A stretch of DNA of 7,178 nt from positions 1 to 7,178 of the forward strand of contig CAIOLV010000086.1 in the NCBI GenBank assembly GCA_903859225.1, read 5' to 3'. The DNA comes from an uncultured bacterium. Its GTDB lineage: Bacteria; Bipolaricaulota; Bipolaricaulia; UBA7950; UBA9294. The notes under the pieces are model-generated. The model was not told where the DNA came from, searched no databases, and was given only the letters and a program-made list of their open reading frames with translations. The stretch's first letter is position 1, and every line of letters starts with the position of its first letter. Of the stretch, positions 1 to 6,462 are shown piece after piece. The translations under genes were made by a program, and so were the position numbers.

Positions 1-489
1 CACTTCATCCGCCAGGGCAATCGCGTCGGGTTCCTCCTGTACGGCCAGACGGTCGACTGGATCCAGCCGGCAGGCGGTCGCTTCCACCTGGAGAAGATCC
101 TGGGAACGATCGCCCGTGCGCACCCCGCAAGAAGCTTCGCCTTCGAGGACCTGGCGAACTTGCCTCTCCAAATGCTGCCGAGCGGATCGCAAATCGTCGT
201 CGTGAGTCCGCTGTCGCGAGCTGGCGACGCCCTGGTGGCCGCCAAGCTCCGCGCCCGCGGATGCTCGGTGCTCGTCATCTACGCCGACTCCCTCGAACTG
301 GAACGGCAGGCTCAGCCTCCGGACGACGCACTCGAGATGGCCACACGGGCGCGGAGGCTCGAGATGGCGATCGACTTCCGCATCATGGAGTCCCTTGGCG
401 TCCACGTCGTCCCGTGGAGCGTTCGCCAGCCCCTCGCCGCGGCCATTCGGGCCGCGAGACTCGACCGTGCCGAGAGGAGGGTCCATTGA
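1..489 (+). CDS. DUF58 domain protein, C-terminal part (5' end outside window)
   Basis: Open frame from the first base to TGA at 487-489, giving 162 residues with no start in view, so the gene is cut by the window edge. The opening residues (GNRVGFLLYGQ, then a Trp, then PAGGRFHLEKIL) match the pattern I know from DUF58 proteins, where a D/N-x-VG-[LF]-L-x-[FY]-G strand precedes a basic 'GR-x-H-L' stretch. The tail ends in a Rossmann-like SGSQIVVVSPLS...GCSVLVIYAD...GVHVVPWSV alternation of strands and helices, as in the VWA-like fold of that family. DUF58 proteins are usually encoded beside a MoxR-type AAA ATPase and membrane proteins, and are thought to act with it in assembly or stress functions; the biochemical role is not settled. 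The MoxR partner would lie upstream, outside the window. The stop overlaps the next gene's start, suggesting translational coupling. Family call fairly sure; function unknown. Confidence 0.8.
   Translation, partial: HFIRQGNRVGFLLYGQTVDWIQPAGGRFHLEKILGTIARAHPARSFAFEDLANLPLQMLPSGSQIVVVSPLSRAGDALVAAKLRARGCSVLVIYADSLELERQAQPPDDALEMATRARRLEMAIDFRIMESLGVHVVPWSVRQPLAAAIRAARLDRAERRVH
474..480 (+). promoter_or_regulatory. Shine-Dalgarno site that fixes the TTG start at 486
   Basis: GAGGAGG lies 5 nt before TTG at 486-488, inside the end of the DUF58 gene. It is the strongest ribosome site in the vicinity and no ATG or GTG sits at a suitable distance, so TTG is the preferred start. Confidence 0.7.
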
Positions 490-1046
490 GCACCGCCGGC
501 ATCGTCCTCGCTGTCGTCTCCTCGGGACTCCTTGGACTCGCCTTCGCCGCGAGCGGCCCGTTCTACGAACCGCTGGCCGCCGCGCTGACAGGCGCTCTCT
601 GGGTCGTCGTTCTCATCGCTCGCCCGAAGACGCCAGTGCACGGCCTCTTCCTCTTCCTCGCCCTCGTGGGCGCGGCGATCGTCGCCGTGCGAGGCGATAT
701 CCTCCTGGCGCTCGCTGCGTCGACGTCGGCCCTCTTCGCGTGGGACGCAGTGACCATGCAGCGCCTCTTTTCCGCACTCCCGCCTGGCGGCCGACGCCGC
801 ATCACGACGCGTTACGCTCTCCAGGCGCTCGGCACGGCCGCCGTCGCATTGGGAGCGCCCGCCGTCGGGATCCTTGTTCGTCCCGTCCTCGGATTCCCCG
901 CCGCGCTGGGACTGGCGCTTGCCATGCTCGCTCTGCTCGGCGTCGCGTTGTGGCAGAGCGGCCGCGTCGGTCGCACTGCGGAGGAAGCACAGGAACGCGC
1001 CGAGGCCGAAGCCGAGAAAGCCAAAGAAAAAGCGGACAGCCCCTAG
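486..1046 (+). CDS. Multi-pass membrane protein with charged C-terminal tail, unknown function
   Basis: The 186-residue product starts at TTG 486 and ends at TAG 1044-1046. The TTGA at 486-489 holds both this start and the stop of the DUF58 gene, so the two are probably translated in a coupled way. A longer open frame extends upstream to 261, but that part lies wholly inside the DUF58 coding sequence and has no ribosome site. Hydrophobic stretches near residues 4-21, 28-45, 51-68, 71-88, 111-133 and 135-156 suggest five or six membrane helices. A basic loop (GGRRR, 101-105) falls between the fourth and fifth. The last 25 residues are a Glu/Ala/Lys-rich, probably helical, cytoplasmic tail. I do not recognise a family. 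Small membrane proteins often accompany DUF58/MoxR genes, so a role with that pair is an inference from position only. Confidence 0.85.
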   Translation: MSTAGIVLAVVSSGLLGLAFAASGPFYEPLAAALTGALWVVVLIARPKTPVHGLFLFLALVGAAIVAVRGDILLALAASTSALFAWDAVTMQRLFSALPPGGRRRITTRYALQALGTAAVALGAPAVGILVRPVLGFPAALGLALAMLALLGVALWQSGRVGRTAEEAQERAEAEAEKAKEKADSP

Positions 1047-1059
1047 CGGGGCCGCCCGC
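1046..1059. terminator. Short GC hairpin between convergent genes, possible terminator
   Basis: GCGGG (1046-1050), loop GCCG, CCCGC (1055-1059). It begins at the last base of the membrane protein's stop codon, in the 39-bp gap (1047-1085) between two genes that converge. It is symmetric, so it could work in either direction, but it lacks a T-tract on both sides. The terminator role is inferred from position. Confidence 0.3.
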
Positions 1060-1085
1060 ATCCACGCTGTGTTCTGTCAAGAGGC

Positions 1086-1781
1086 CTACGGCACGGCCAG
1101 CTCCCCGCACACCGGGCTGGCAAAGCGGGATCCGCTCACATACCCACTGATCTCGCCCGACAACGTCTTGGTCTGCGACGCGTAGTTCGAGTAGAGGCGA
1201 TACGTGAAGACGAGCTCGTCCCCAGGCTCTGCCTGGCTCAGCCAGCCGACCTCGAGCTGATGCTCCTGGCTGTTCATCTTGGTGACCGCCCCGCCGGCAT
1301 CCACGACCTCGAGCTGCCATCCAGCGGGAACCTTCTCGACCAAGAACGGAGCCGCAGTCGACGCAGTGACGATCAACGTGGTCGACACGAACACCGCCCC
1401 GTCATCCTGGAGGATAACCTGCCGGATTCCATAGGCCGGCATGCTCCCGGCGACGATGCCCTTCGTCCTCGTCTGCTCGCGGCCACCCGCGTCGCGAATC
1501 GTCAACTTGACCTCGTAGAAGCCGGACGCGTTGAACGTGCACGCGGCACTCGTCGAGTCCGTTTCAGCGTCCACAACCCCGTCGTTGTTGAAGTCCCAGA
1601 GGTAGCGGTAAACGGCTCCTGCGCCAAGGCAAGAATCGCAGACCGAGAAGTTCACTACATCCCCCACCGCAGGGTTCCACGTCGACGGCGTGAAGTCCGC
1701 CACCCACGCAGCGGACGCAGCGCACACGCTGGCGGCAGCGATCAGCAACCCGATGAAACCGATGCGAATCCCTCTTCGCAT
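1086..1781 (-). CDS. Secreted PKD-domain protein with one VPxGW beta-sandwich module
   Basis: 231 residues, ATG at 1781-1779, with AAGGAGG at 1792-1786 a few bases upstream. Residues 1-24 form a signal peptide (basic MRRGIR, hydrophobic core, Ala-rich end, likely cleavage at ASA|AW). Residues about 27-110 are a PKD-type beta-sandwich with the hallmark YLWDFNNDGVVD (60-71); D63, N65, D67 and D71 are spaced like a calcium-binding loop. Cys48 and Cys51 form a CxxC, and Cys81 and Cys225 are also present. Residues about 118-210 resemble the sandwich modules of the two large neighbours, with VPAGW at 151-155. Unlike them it ends at that module and has no helical AYWLTG domain. PKD domains mediate extracellular protein or carbohydrate contacts; no catalytic motif is visible. 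It is the last of four same-strand genes, 73 bp after the VWA gene, so it is probably an accessory member of the same surface assembly (inference). Confidence 0.9.
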   Translation of the reverse strand: MRRGIRIGFIGLLIAAASVCAASAAWVADFTPSTWNPAVGDVVNFSVCDSCLGAGAVYRYLWDFNNDGVVDAETDSTSAACTFNASGFYEVKLTIRDAGGREQTRTKGIVAGSMPAYGIRQVILQDDGAVFVSTTLIVTASTAAPFLVEKVPAGWQLEVVDAGGAVTKMNSQEHQLEVGWLSQAEPGDELVFTYRLYSNYASQTKTLSGEISGYVSGSRFASPVCGELAVP

Positions 1782-1807
1782 GCCCCCTCCTTCTTCCCAT
1801 CCGGGTG

Positions 1808-1841
1808 CGGACCCGCCGTCCCTCCCGAGAGGGCGGATCCG
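1808..1841 (-). other. Imperfect GC-rich stem-loop upstream of the 231-aa gene
   Basis: CCCTC (1820-1824), loop CCGA, GAGGG (1829-1833), extended by CCG (1816-1818) with CGG (1834-1836) across a one-base bulge, and by CGGA (1808-1811) with TCCG (1838-1841) across an internal loop. It lies between the hairpin at the VWA gene's end and the Shine-Dalgarno site of the 231-aa gene, so it is in the 5' leader of the latter if transcripts read through. GCGGATCCGC (1833-1842) is also a 10-bp perfect palindrome. Role unknown. Confidence 0.4.
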
Positions 1842-1870
1842 CGACCCGCTCCCCTTATGGGAGCGGGTCG
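1842..1870 (-). terminator. 12-bp perfect hairpin with the VWA gene stop codon in its loop
   Basis: CGACCCGCTCCC at 1842-1853 is the exact reverse complement of 1859-1870, with a 5-nt loop (1854-1858). The TAA stop of the 732-aa gene (1857-1855 on the minus strand) lies in the loop, so one arm encodes the final DPLP residues and the other is untranslated. No T-tract follows on the minus strand. It could be a U-independent terminator, a 3'-end RNA stabiliser or an attenuator before the 231-aa gene. The structure is seen directly; the function is inferred. Confidence 0.5.
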
Positions 1871-4053
1871 TAGACCGAGCTTCCGGTCAGCCAATAGGCA
1901 ATGAGGTCCTCCAACGTGCGGAGGTCGATGGTCCTGTTGTCTGTTTGCGGCACGGCACCACCGGAGAACCACAGCTGGATGGCCTTCTGGATTTGATCGA
2001 ACGCGATCTTGCCCCCGACCCCAAGCTTCAGGTCGACGGCCGACGTCTGGGTGTTCCAACACGAGATCGCGACCGGGATCGACAGGTACTTGAGGAGCGT
2101 GATCTTGTCCTCTCCCAACGTCGTCTCGGAGACTCGCGGTGACGAGCTGCTGATACTGCCTCGCAGCGTGACGAATTGTCGTTCTTCGGTCGGCGCCGCG
2201 CTCGGCGCGGTGAGCTCGTAGCGAATCTCCCGCTTCGAATTCTGTGTGCCACCCGTGAGTCGCTCCGGGAACACCCACTCCGCGGAGGTCGACGTTGTCT
2301 TCACGGACGCGCCATCCGCTTCAACGGAGCGGAACGTCCATCCTGTCGGCAGGGTCTCGCTGACGGCCATGCCATCGAGCGACGCGTTGGCCGAGACGAC
2401 GATCGTCACCTGCACCACAGCTCCGGCGATGGTCTCGTCGTTCGGCAGGTAGGTGTCTACCATGCGTTCCGCGGTCACACTCGACACGACGGCGAACGTC
2501 GCCGTGGTCGCCGCCACGTTGCCGTAGTCGTCCGTGACGGTCAGGCCGACCACGTAGTCGCCCGCCGCGGGGAAGGATACCGAGAGGGATGGCTTCGTCG
2601 ACGTTTCGTCGATGTCGCCGTCGCCGTCCAGATCCCATCCGTAGCGTGCGATCGTCCCGTCCACGTCGTAGGAACCGCTTGCATCCAGTAGCACGTCAAC
2701 GCCGATCAGCGCCGCGTCGAGCGCGCGGAGCGTCCCCGGTTCGCGCAAGACGAAGCTCGGAACCGGCAACCCGTTTCCGATCACGACGGTGCGCGTCGTG
2801 GCCTCGGACTCCGCGCCATGCCCGTCCAACACGCGGAGCGATACGGTGTACGTGCCGGCCGCCGCGTATCGATGCTCGGGTCGCGCAACGTCGCTCGTCG
2901 TCCCGTCGCCAAAGGTCCACTGCCATCCGAGGACCTGGTCGTCGTCATCGATATCCCGTGACTGGTCGCGGAACGTGACCGGCGCGCCCGCGGTCGGCGC
3001 GCTCGGTTCGAACGCGAATGCCGCAACAGGATCACGATTCGGCATGATGACGGACAGCACGAGTGGCGACAGCGCCGCCTCCCGCATGACGCCGCGGAAG
3101 TCACGATAGGTCACCTTCGAAAGATCGTCCGTGGGCAGGCTCCCTTTCGCGGGCGCATCGAACTTGGCATCGATCCGCACGATCTGCCCGAGTCCAACCT
3201 CTGCGATGCGCCACGTCACGGTCGTCGATCCGTCGCGCTCGGCGCGCGTCTGCGTGGCCGTGGGGGCCGCGCCGACGAAGTGCAAACCCGCTGGAACGTG
3301 CTTCGTGATGGTCACGTCCGTCGCCGCGGCCGTGATTGCGAGATGCTGTGCGATCACGTCAACGGCCTCACTGGACAAGCTCTGTACGAAGACGCCGCCA
3401 GATTGCTCCGCCAGACCCGTGAGCAGAGTCCGGTTGATAATCGGGGCGAGCCCGACCGTCACAATGCGAATTCCCGTCTCGCCGGCCACCATGCCTTCGA
3501 TCGTCGGCGCGGTGCCGACGTTGTTCTGGCCGTCCGCGATCAGGACGATGGCCAGGACGGCTTCCTCCCGCCCGTACCGCTGCAACTCCTGCCGAGCAAG
3601 CAGCAGACCGGACCCGAGAGCGGACTTGGTGTCCTCTTTGAGGTTCCCGACGGCGAGCTTCGCCTCCATCTTGTCCGGGGTGAGCGGAACCACAAGTTCT
3701 GCCGTCGTCCCGAAGGCGACGACGCCCACGCGGTCCCCACCCGCGAGCCGTCCGATGAGATCGAAGGCAAACGCCTTCGCGTCACCGAGCTGGGCCGACG
3801 CCGAGGTGTCAATCACCACGACACAGTCGAGCGGATAGCGCTCGATCCCTCCCTGCCCGAGCAGGGACATGCTGACCGTCGCCGTGTCCGGCTTCGTGCC
3901 TACCCCGGCAACGTTGATTTGCGCCGGGCTCATTGACTGCTCTACCTGCAGCGACCCCTCGCCCCACACCACCCCAGAGGTACACGCCAACAACAGGAAG
4001 AGAAGAGCTACGGCGAGGGGTTTCCCCCTCGCCGCATTTGTGGTCGTTCTCAT
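1855..4053 (-). CDS. Secreted VWA-domain protein with two PKD domains and a C-terminal sandwich-helical unit
   Basis: 732 residues; ATG at 4053-4051, preceded by GAGGAG (4069-4064) at 10 nt. Residues 1-30 are a signal peptide. Cys24 in LLLACTSG is a weak lipobox candidate, so lipid anchoring is possible but unproven. The VWA domain spans about 58-245 and carries the metal-ion-dependent adhesion site: DTSAS (82-86), T142 or S144, and D174 in IADGQNN. This resembles secreted VWA proteins annotated as Ca-activated chloride channel-like, which bind ligands through a divalent metal; a channel role is not implied. Then follow a DUF11-like sandwich (HVPAG, 252-256; about 245-335), PKD 1 (about 341-425, WTFGDG at 379-384), PKD 2 (about 431-523, WDLDGDGDID at 473-482), a sandwich module with LPTGW (568-572; about 526-645), and a helical module (651-732) with W695, AYWLTG (719-724) and final DPLP. 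It lies 46 bp after the 740-aa gene. Likely an extracellular adhesion or scaffold protein; the ligand is unknown. Confidence 0.93.
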   Translation of the reverse strand: MRTTTNAARGKPLAVALLFLLLACTSGVVWGEGSLQVEQSMSPAQINVAGVGTKPDTATVSMSLLGQGGIERYPLDCVVVIDTSASAQLGDAKAFAFDLIGRLAGGDRVGVVAFGTTAELVVPLTPDKMEAKLAVGNLKEDTKSALGSGLLLARQELQRYGREEAVLAIVLIADGQNNVGTAPTIEGMVAGETGIRIVTVGLAPIINRTLLTGLAEQSGGVFVQSLSSEAVDVIAQHLAITAAATDVTITKHVPAGLHFVGAAPTATQTRAERDGSTTVTWRIAEVGLGQIVRIDAKFDAPAKGSLPTDDLSKVTYRDFRGVMREAALSPLVLSVIMPNRDPVAAFAFEPSAPTAGAPVTFRDQSRDIDDDDQVLGWQWTFGDGTTSDVARPEHRYAAAGTYTVSLRVLDGHGAESEATTRTVVIGNGLPVPSFVLREPGTLRALDAALIGVDVLLDASGSYDVDGTIARYGWDLDGDGDIDETSTKPSLSVSFPAAGDYVVGLTVTDDYGNVAATTATFAVVSSVTAERMVDTYLPNDETIAGAVVQVTIVVSANASLDGMAVSETLPTGWTFRSVEADGASVKTTSTSAEWVFPERLTGGTQNSKREIRYELTAPSAAPTEERQFVTLRGSISSSSPRVSETTLGEDKITLLKYLSIPVAISCWNTQTSAVDLKLGVGGKIAFDQIQKAIQLWFSGGAVPQTDNRTIDLRTLEDLIAYWLTGSSVYDPLP

Positions 4054-4071
4054 GGCTAATCATCTCCTCGG

Positions 4072-4094
4072 TCGGGCGCACTCGGTGCGCCCGA
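4072..4094 (-). other. 9-bp perfect hairpin between the 740-aa and VWA genes
   Basis: TCGGGCGCA (4072-4080), loop CTCGG (4081-4085), TGCGCCCGA (4086-4094). It fills most of the 46-bp gap and ends just before the GAGGAG ribosome site (4069-4064) of the VWA gene. There is no T-tract on the minus strand. It could be a weak terminator or attenuator, or an RNA-processing site tuning the ratio of the two products (inference). Confidence 0.45.
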
Positions 4095-4099
4095 TTCCG

Positions 4100-6322
4100 C
4101 TAGCTTCCACTGCACACGGATGCGTCCGGGTCGCAGGGGCCGCTCGGCACCGGCGGAAGCGGATCGCAGATGTTCGTGCCAGTGAGCCAGTAGGCGATGA
4201 TCTCCTTCAGCATGTGGTAGCCCACGGTTTGGCCACAGGTCCACGGAACCACCTCGTCCTCCAACCAGAAGGCAATCGCTCGCTGCACCTGCAGGAACGT
4301 GATCTTGTCGGACAACGTGATGTCCAGCTGGTCATGCAGCACATCCCAACGGGAGATCGCGACGAGGACAGACACGCACTCGCTCACGTCCACGCCCGAG
4401 TCGCCGGTCACCGTCGTGTCCATGCACGGCAGCGCCGAATCCACCACGCCGTAGAGATCATTGCTCGAGGCGTAGCATGGATCGCTGGACGCGATCTCCA
4501 CCGCCTCGGTCTGAGGAACCTCGACCTGGTAGATGATCGTCTTCATGACGCCCGCCGGGAGCTTCGTCGGATAGACCCACTCGGTTCGCGACCGCTTGTA
4601 GGTCAGGCCGTCATTCTCCACCGGGATGACCTTCCACCCGGCGGGAACGTCTTCGTTCAGCCCGACGCCATAGAGGTCCTGGTCCGCCCAGATCTCCACC
4701 TTGACGGTGAAGGTGCTACCGGCTCGATCTCCGCCCGGGCCCGTGTAGTTCAAGAGAACGTTATTGCACGGTACCGGCGCGAGGATCGTGCGCACGGCGT
4801 TGATGTGCGCCGCAGGGACGAGCGGCAACGGAAGGTCGACCGGCGTGCACGTGTACGCGTACGCCGACAGTTCCTTCATCTGTTCCAGACTGATCGTCGC
4901 TCCGCACGTCCAGGGCACCGACTCGTCGTTCTGCCACATCTCGAGCGCTCGCGCGAGCTGCTGCGAGTCGATCTTCTGCGACAGCCGCAGATCGACAGTG
5001 TCCTCGCCGTCGACGCCCACTCGCGGAACGAGGTGCGCCACCGCTTCCTTGAGCGGCAGGCACGAAGACACCTCGACCTTGGCATCGCCTTCGACCGGGA
5101 TCTCCATGAACGGCGTCATCGCCTGGAACGTTCCCGTGAGCGTGAAGCAGACGGGCATCGTTGACGTCATAAGCTGCGACGCAGGCGGAACGGTCAGCTC
5201 GTAGGAGATGACCTTGGTCGTGTTGGCGCGGATCTGATCTACGAAGATCCACTGCACGGTCGATCGCTTGAACGCCGCACCGGCATTCTCGAGTGGCTTG
5301 ATCTGCCAGCCGACGGGCAGGTTCTCCTGCAGGCCGACGCCGGCGACGTCCATCTGCGGCTCCATGCGGACGATGACGAGGAACGTACTCCCCGGCAACG
5401 CCGCCGACGTCGAGATGGTGCGCGTGACGCGGACCGCGAGGTCCCCTACATTGACCGTCTGCGTGGCGCGAGCCGTCGCGCCCTCATTGTCGGTGGCCCT
5501 CACGGTGACGCTCTTCGTACCGCTCGCCGCGTAGGTGTAGCTCACCGTCGAGGCGGTGGTCGTCTGATCGAAGACGCCGTCCCCATTGAAGTCCCACTCG
5601 TACTTGACGATCTGTCCGTCTGGATCGCGCGACGCCGAGGCGTCGAACGTGATCGGCTGGTTGACGCGAGCGTCCGCGGTCGAAACCGAGAACGACACCG
5701 TCGGCGGCTGGTCTTGCGCCGCTCCAATCACGATCGGGTTGACGCGGTCCAACGTGATCGTCTGCGGGGCCGCCCGGGAACCGGACAGGAACTGCACCGC
5801 GGTGATTCCGGCGGTGAACTCCGGGAACAGTGACAGCTGGAAGTCGACACCCAGCGGCCCGAGCACCATGCCGTCGCCGCGGCCCTGGTCCCAAGTCCAC
5901 GAGACGCTGCCGGTCGGCGGCGTCAGAGCCCATGCCTCCCGGAAGTCCCCGGCACCATCATCTTGAACCTGGAACTTCGCTCCCGCCGGAACGCCCGACA
6001 GGGTGATCTTGGTCGAACCGGCGGTTCCGCCGGTCGCGCCGAGAATGACGAACAACGAGATCTGGCCGTTCAAGGTGTTTTGATAGAGGAACAGCACGGC
6101 GGTGTTGGGCTTCTCAAAGCCCGTCGCCGACTGCATGTTCGTCACCTTGTAGAACGCGACCGGATCCGCGGCGTTCGCCAGCGGCACGATTGGAACCTGC
6201 GTTTCCCCTTGGCTGACAGTGTAGAAGCCGTCTCCTTGGGCGGAGCCCATCAACGGTACGAGGAGAACGACCACCGCCAGGAGGAGGGGAAGGCCAAAGA
6301 CGCTGACCTTACGCACCCTCAT
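4100..6322 (-). CDS. Secreted modular protein: PKD domain plus two sandwich-helical composite repeats
   Basis: 740 residues. The start is ATG 6322-6320, with AAGGAGGT just upstream and a signal peptide beginning at once (MRVRKVSV, hydrophobic core, GSA|QG cleavage near residue 28). In-frame ATGs 9 and 21 codons earlier have weaker ribosome sites and would put a polar stretch before the signal peptide. Residues about 30-200 form an N-terminal beta-rich domain with VPAGAKFQVQDDG (111-123), family not recognised. A PKD domain spans about 206-294 (WDFNGDGVFD, 243-252). Next comes a repeated unit: sandwich 1 (about 297-420, NLPVGW at 334-339), helical 1 (about 423-500, VPWTC at 469-473), sandwich 2 (about 508-648, DVPAGW at 558-563), helical 2 (about 651-723, VPWTC at 691-695, AYWLTG at 710-715, DPLP at 720-723). 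A short Cys/Ser/Pro tail ends the protein. No enzyme motif is seen. The shared architecture with the VWA protein implies a common surface or extracellular structure (inference). Confidence 0.93.
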   Translation of the reverse strand: MRVRKVSVFGLPLLLAVVVLLVPLMGSAQGDGFYTVSQGETQVPIVPLANAADPVAFYKVTNMQSATGFEKPNTAVLFLYQNTLNGQISLFVILGATGGTAGSTKITLSGVPAGAKFQVQDDGAGDFREAWALTPPTGSVSWTWDQGRGDGMVLGPLGVDFQLSLFPEFTAGITAVQFLSGSRAAPQTITLDRVNPIVIGAAQDQPPTVSFSVSTADARVNQPITFDASASRDPDGQIVKYEWDFNGDGVFDQTTTASTVSYTYAASGTKSVTVRATDNEGATARATQTVNVGDLAVRVTRTISTSAALPGSTFLVIVRMEPQMDVAGVGLQENLPVGWQIKPLENAGAAFKRSTVQWIFVDQIRANTTKVISYELTVPPASQLMTSTMPVCFTLTGTFQAMTPFMEIPVEGDAKVEVSSCLPLKEAVAHLVPRVGVDGEDTVDLRLSQKIDSQQLARALEMWQNDESVPWTCGATISLEQMKELSAYAYTCTPVDLPLPLVPAAHINAVRTILAPVPCNNVLLNYTGPGGDRAGSTFTVKVEIWADQDLYGVGLNEDVPAGWKVIPVENDGLTYKRSRTEWVYPTKLPAGVMKTIIYQVEVPQTEAVEIASSDPCYASSNDLYGVVDSALPCMDTTVTGDSGVDVSECVSVLVAISRWDVLHDQLDITLSDKITFLQVQRAIAFWLEDEVVPWTCGQTVGYHMLKEIIAYWLTGTNICDPLPPVPSGPCDPDASVCSGS

Positions 6323-6326
6323 TGCT

Positions 6327-6334
6327 ACCTCCTT
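6327..6334 (-). promoter_or_regulatory. Near-perfect Shine-Dalgarno site fixing the 740-aa gene start
   Basis: The minus strand reads AAGGAGGT here, ending 4 nt before ATG 6322-6320. This favours that ATG over the in-frame ones at 6349 and 6385, which have only weak purine-rich upstream sequence. Confidence 0.8.
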
Positions 6335-6376
6335 TGTTGGCGTATTCATCTTCTCTTCTTGCGCGAAGCAGGAATG

Positions 6377-6404
6377 CAGCTCCACTCTAGCAGATGCCCT
6401 CTAG
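6377..6404 (-). repeat. Tandem 14-bp imperfect direct repeat upstream of the 740-aa gene
   Basis: On the minus strand CTAGAGGGCATCTG (6404-6391) is followed immediately by CTAGAGTGGAGCTG (6390-6377), matching at 11 of 14 positions. It lies 55-82 bp before the chosen ATG, in the 140-bp gap after the 208-aa gene. Such tandem sites can be regulator-binding sites, but two copies this short could be chance. I see no convincing -35/-10 promoter pair in the gap (6323-6462) and no intrinsic terminator. Confidence 0.4.
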
Positions 6405-6462
6405 TAAAGTCTGTAACAGCGATTACGCTCCTTCGGGCCTCCACTTTGCGCCTGCATCTCCA

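Noticed and set aside
261..485. Upstream extension of the membrane protein gene to ATG 261
   Set aside because: The extension lies inside the DUF58 coding sequence, gives a polar Arg-rich stretch, and lacks a ribosome site, while TTG 486 has GAGGAGG at 5 nt.
312..1061. A 249-codon open frame on the minus strand
   Set aside because: It is antisense to the DUF58 and membrane protein genes, and its product is a biased Arg/Glu/Gly-rich sequence. The + strand genes have family similarity, membrane helices and a ribosome site.
3869..5164. A 431-codon open frame on the + strand
   Set aside because: It runs antisense through the 3' part of the 740-aa gene, the intergenic hairpin and the signal-peptide end of the VWA gene. 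Its product is Arg/His-rich with no domain, typical of a shadow frame in GC-rich DNA.
6323..6385. Longer starts for the 740-aa gene at 6385 or 6349
   Set aside because: They would put a polar segment ahead of a normal signal peptide; the near-perfect AAGGAGGT supports ATG 6322.
6385..6425. Possible sigma70 promoter (TGCTAGAGT as an extended -10) on the minus strand
   Set aside because: No acceptable -35 hexamer at 16-18 bp; not strong enough to annotate.
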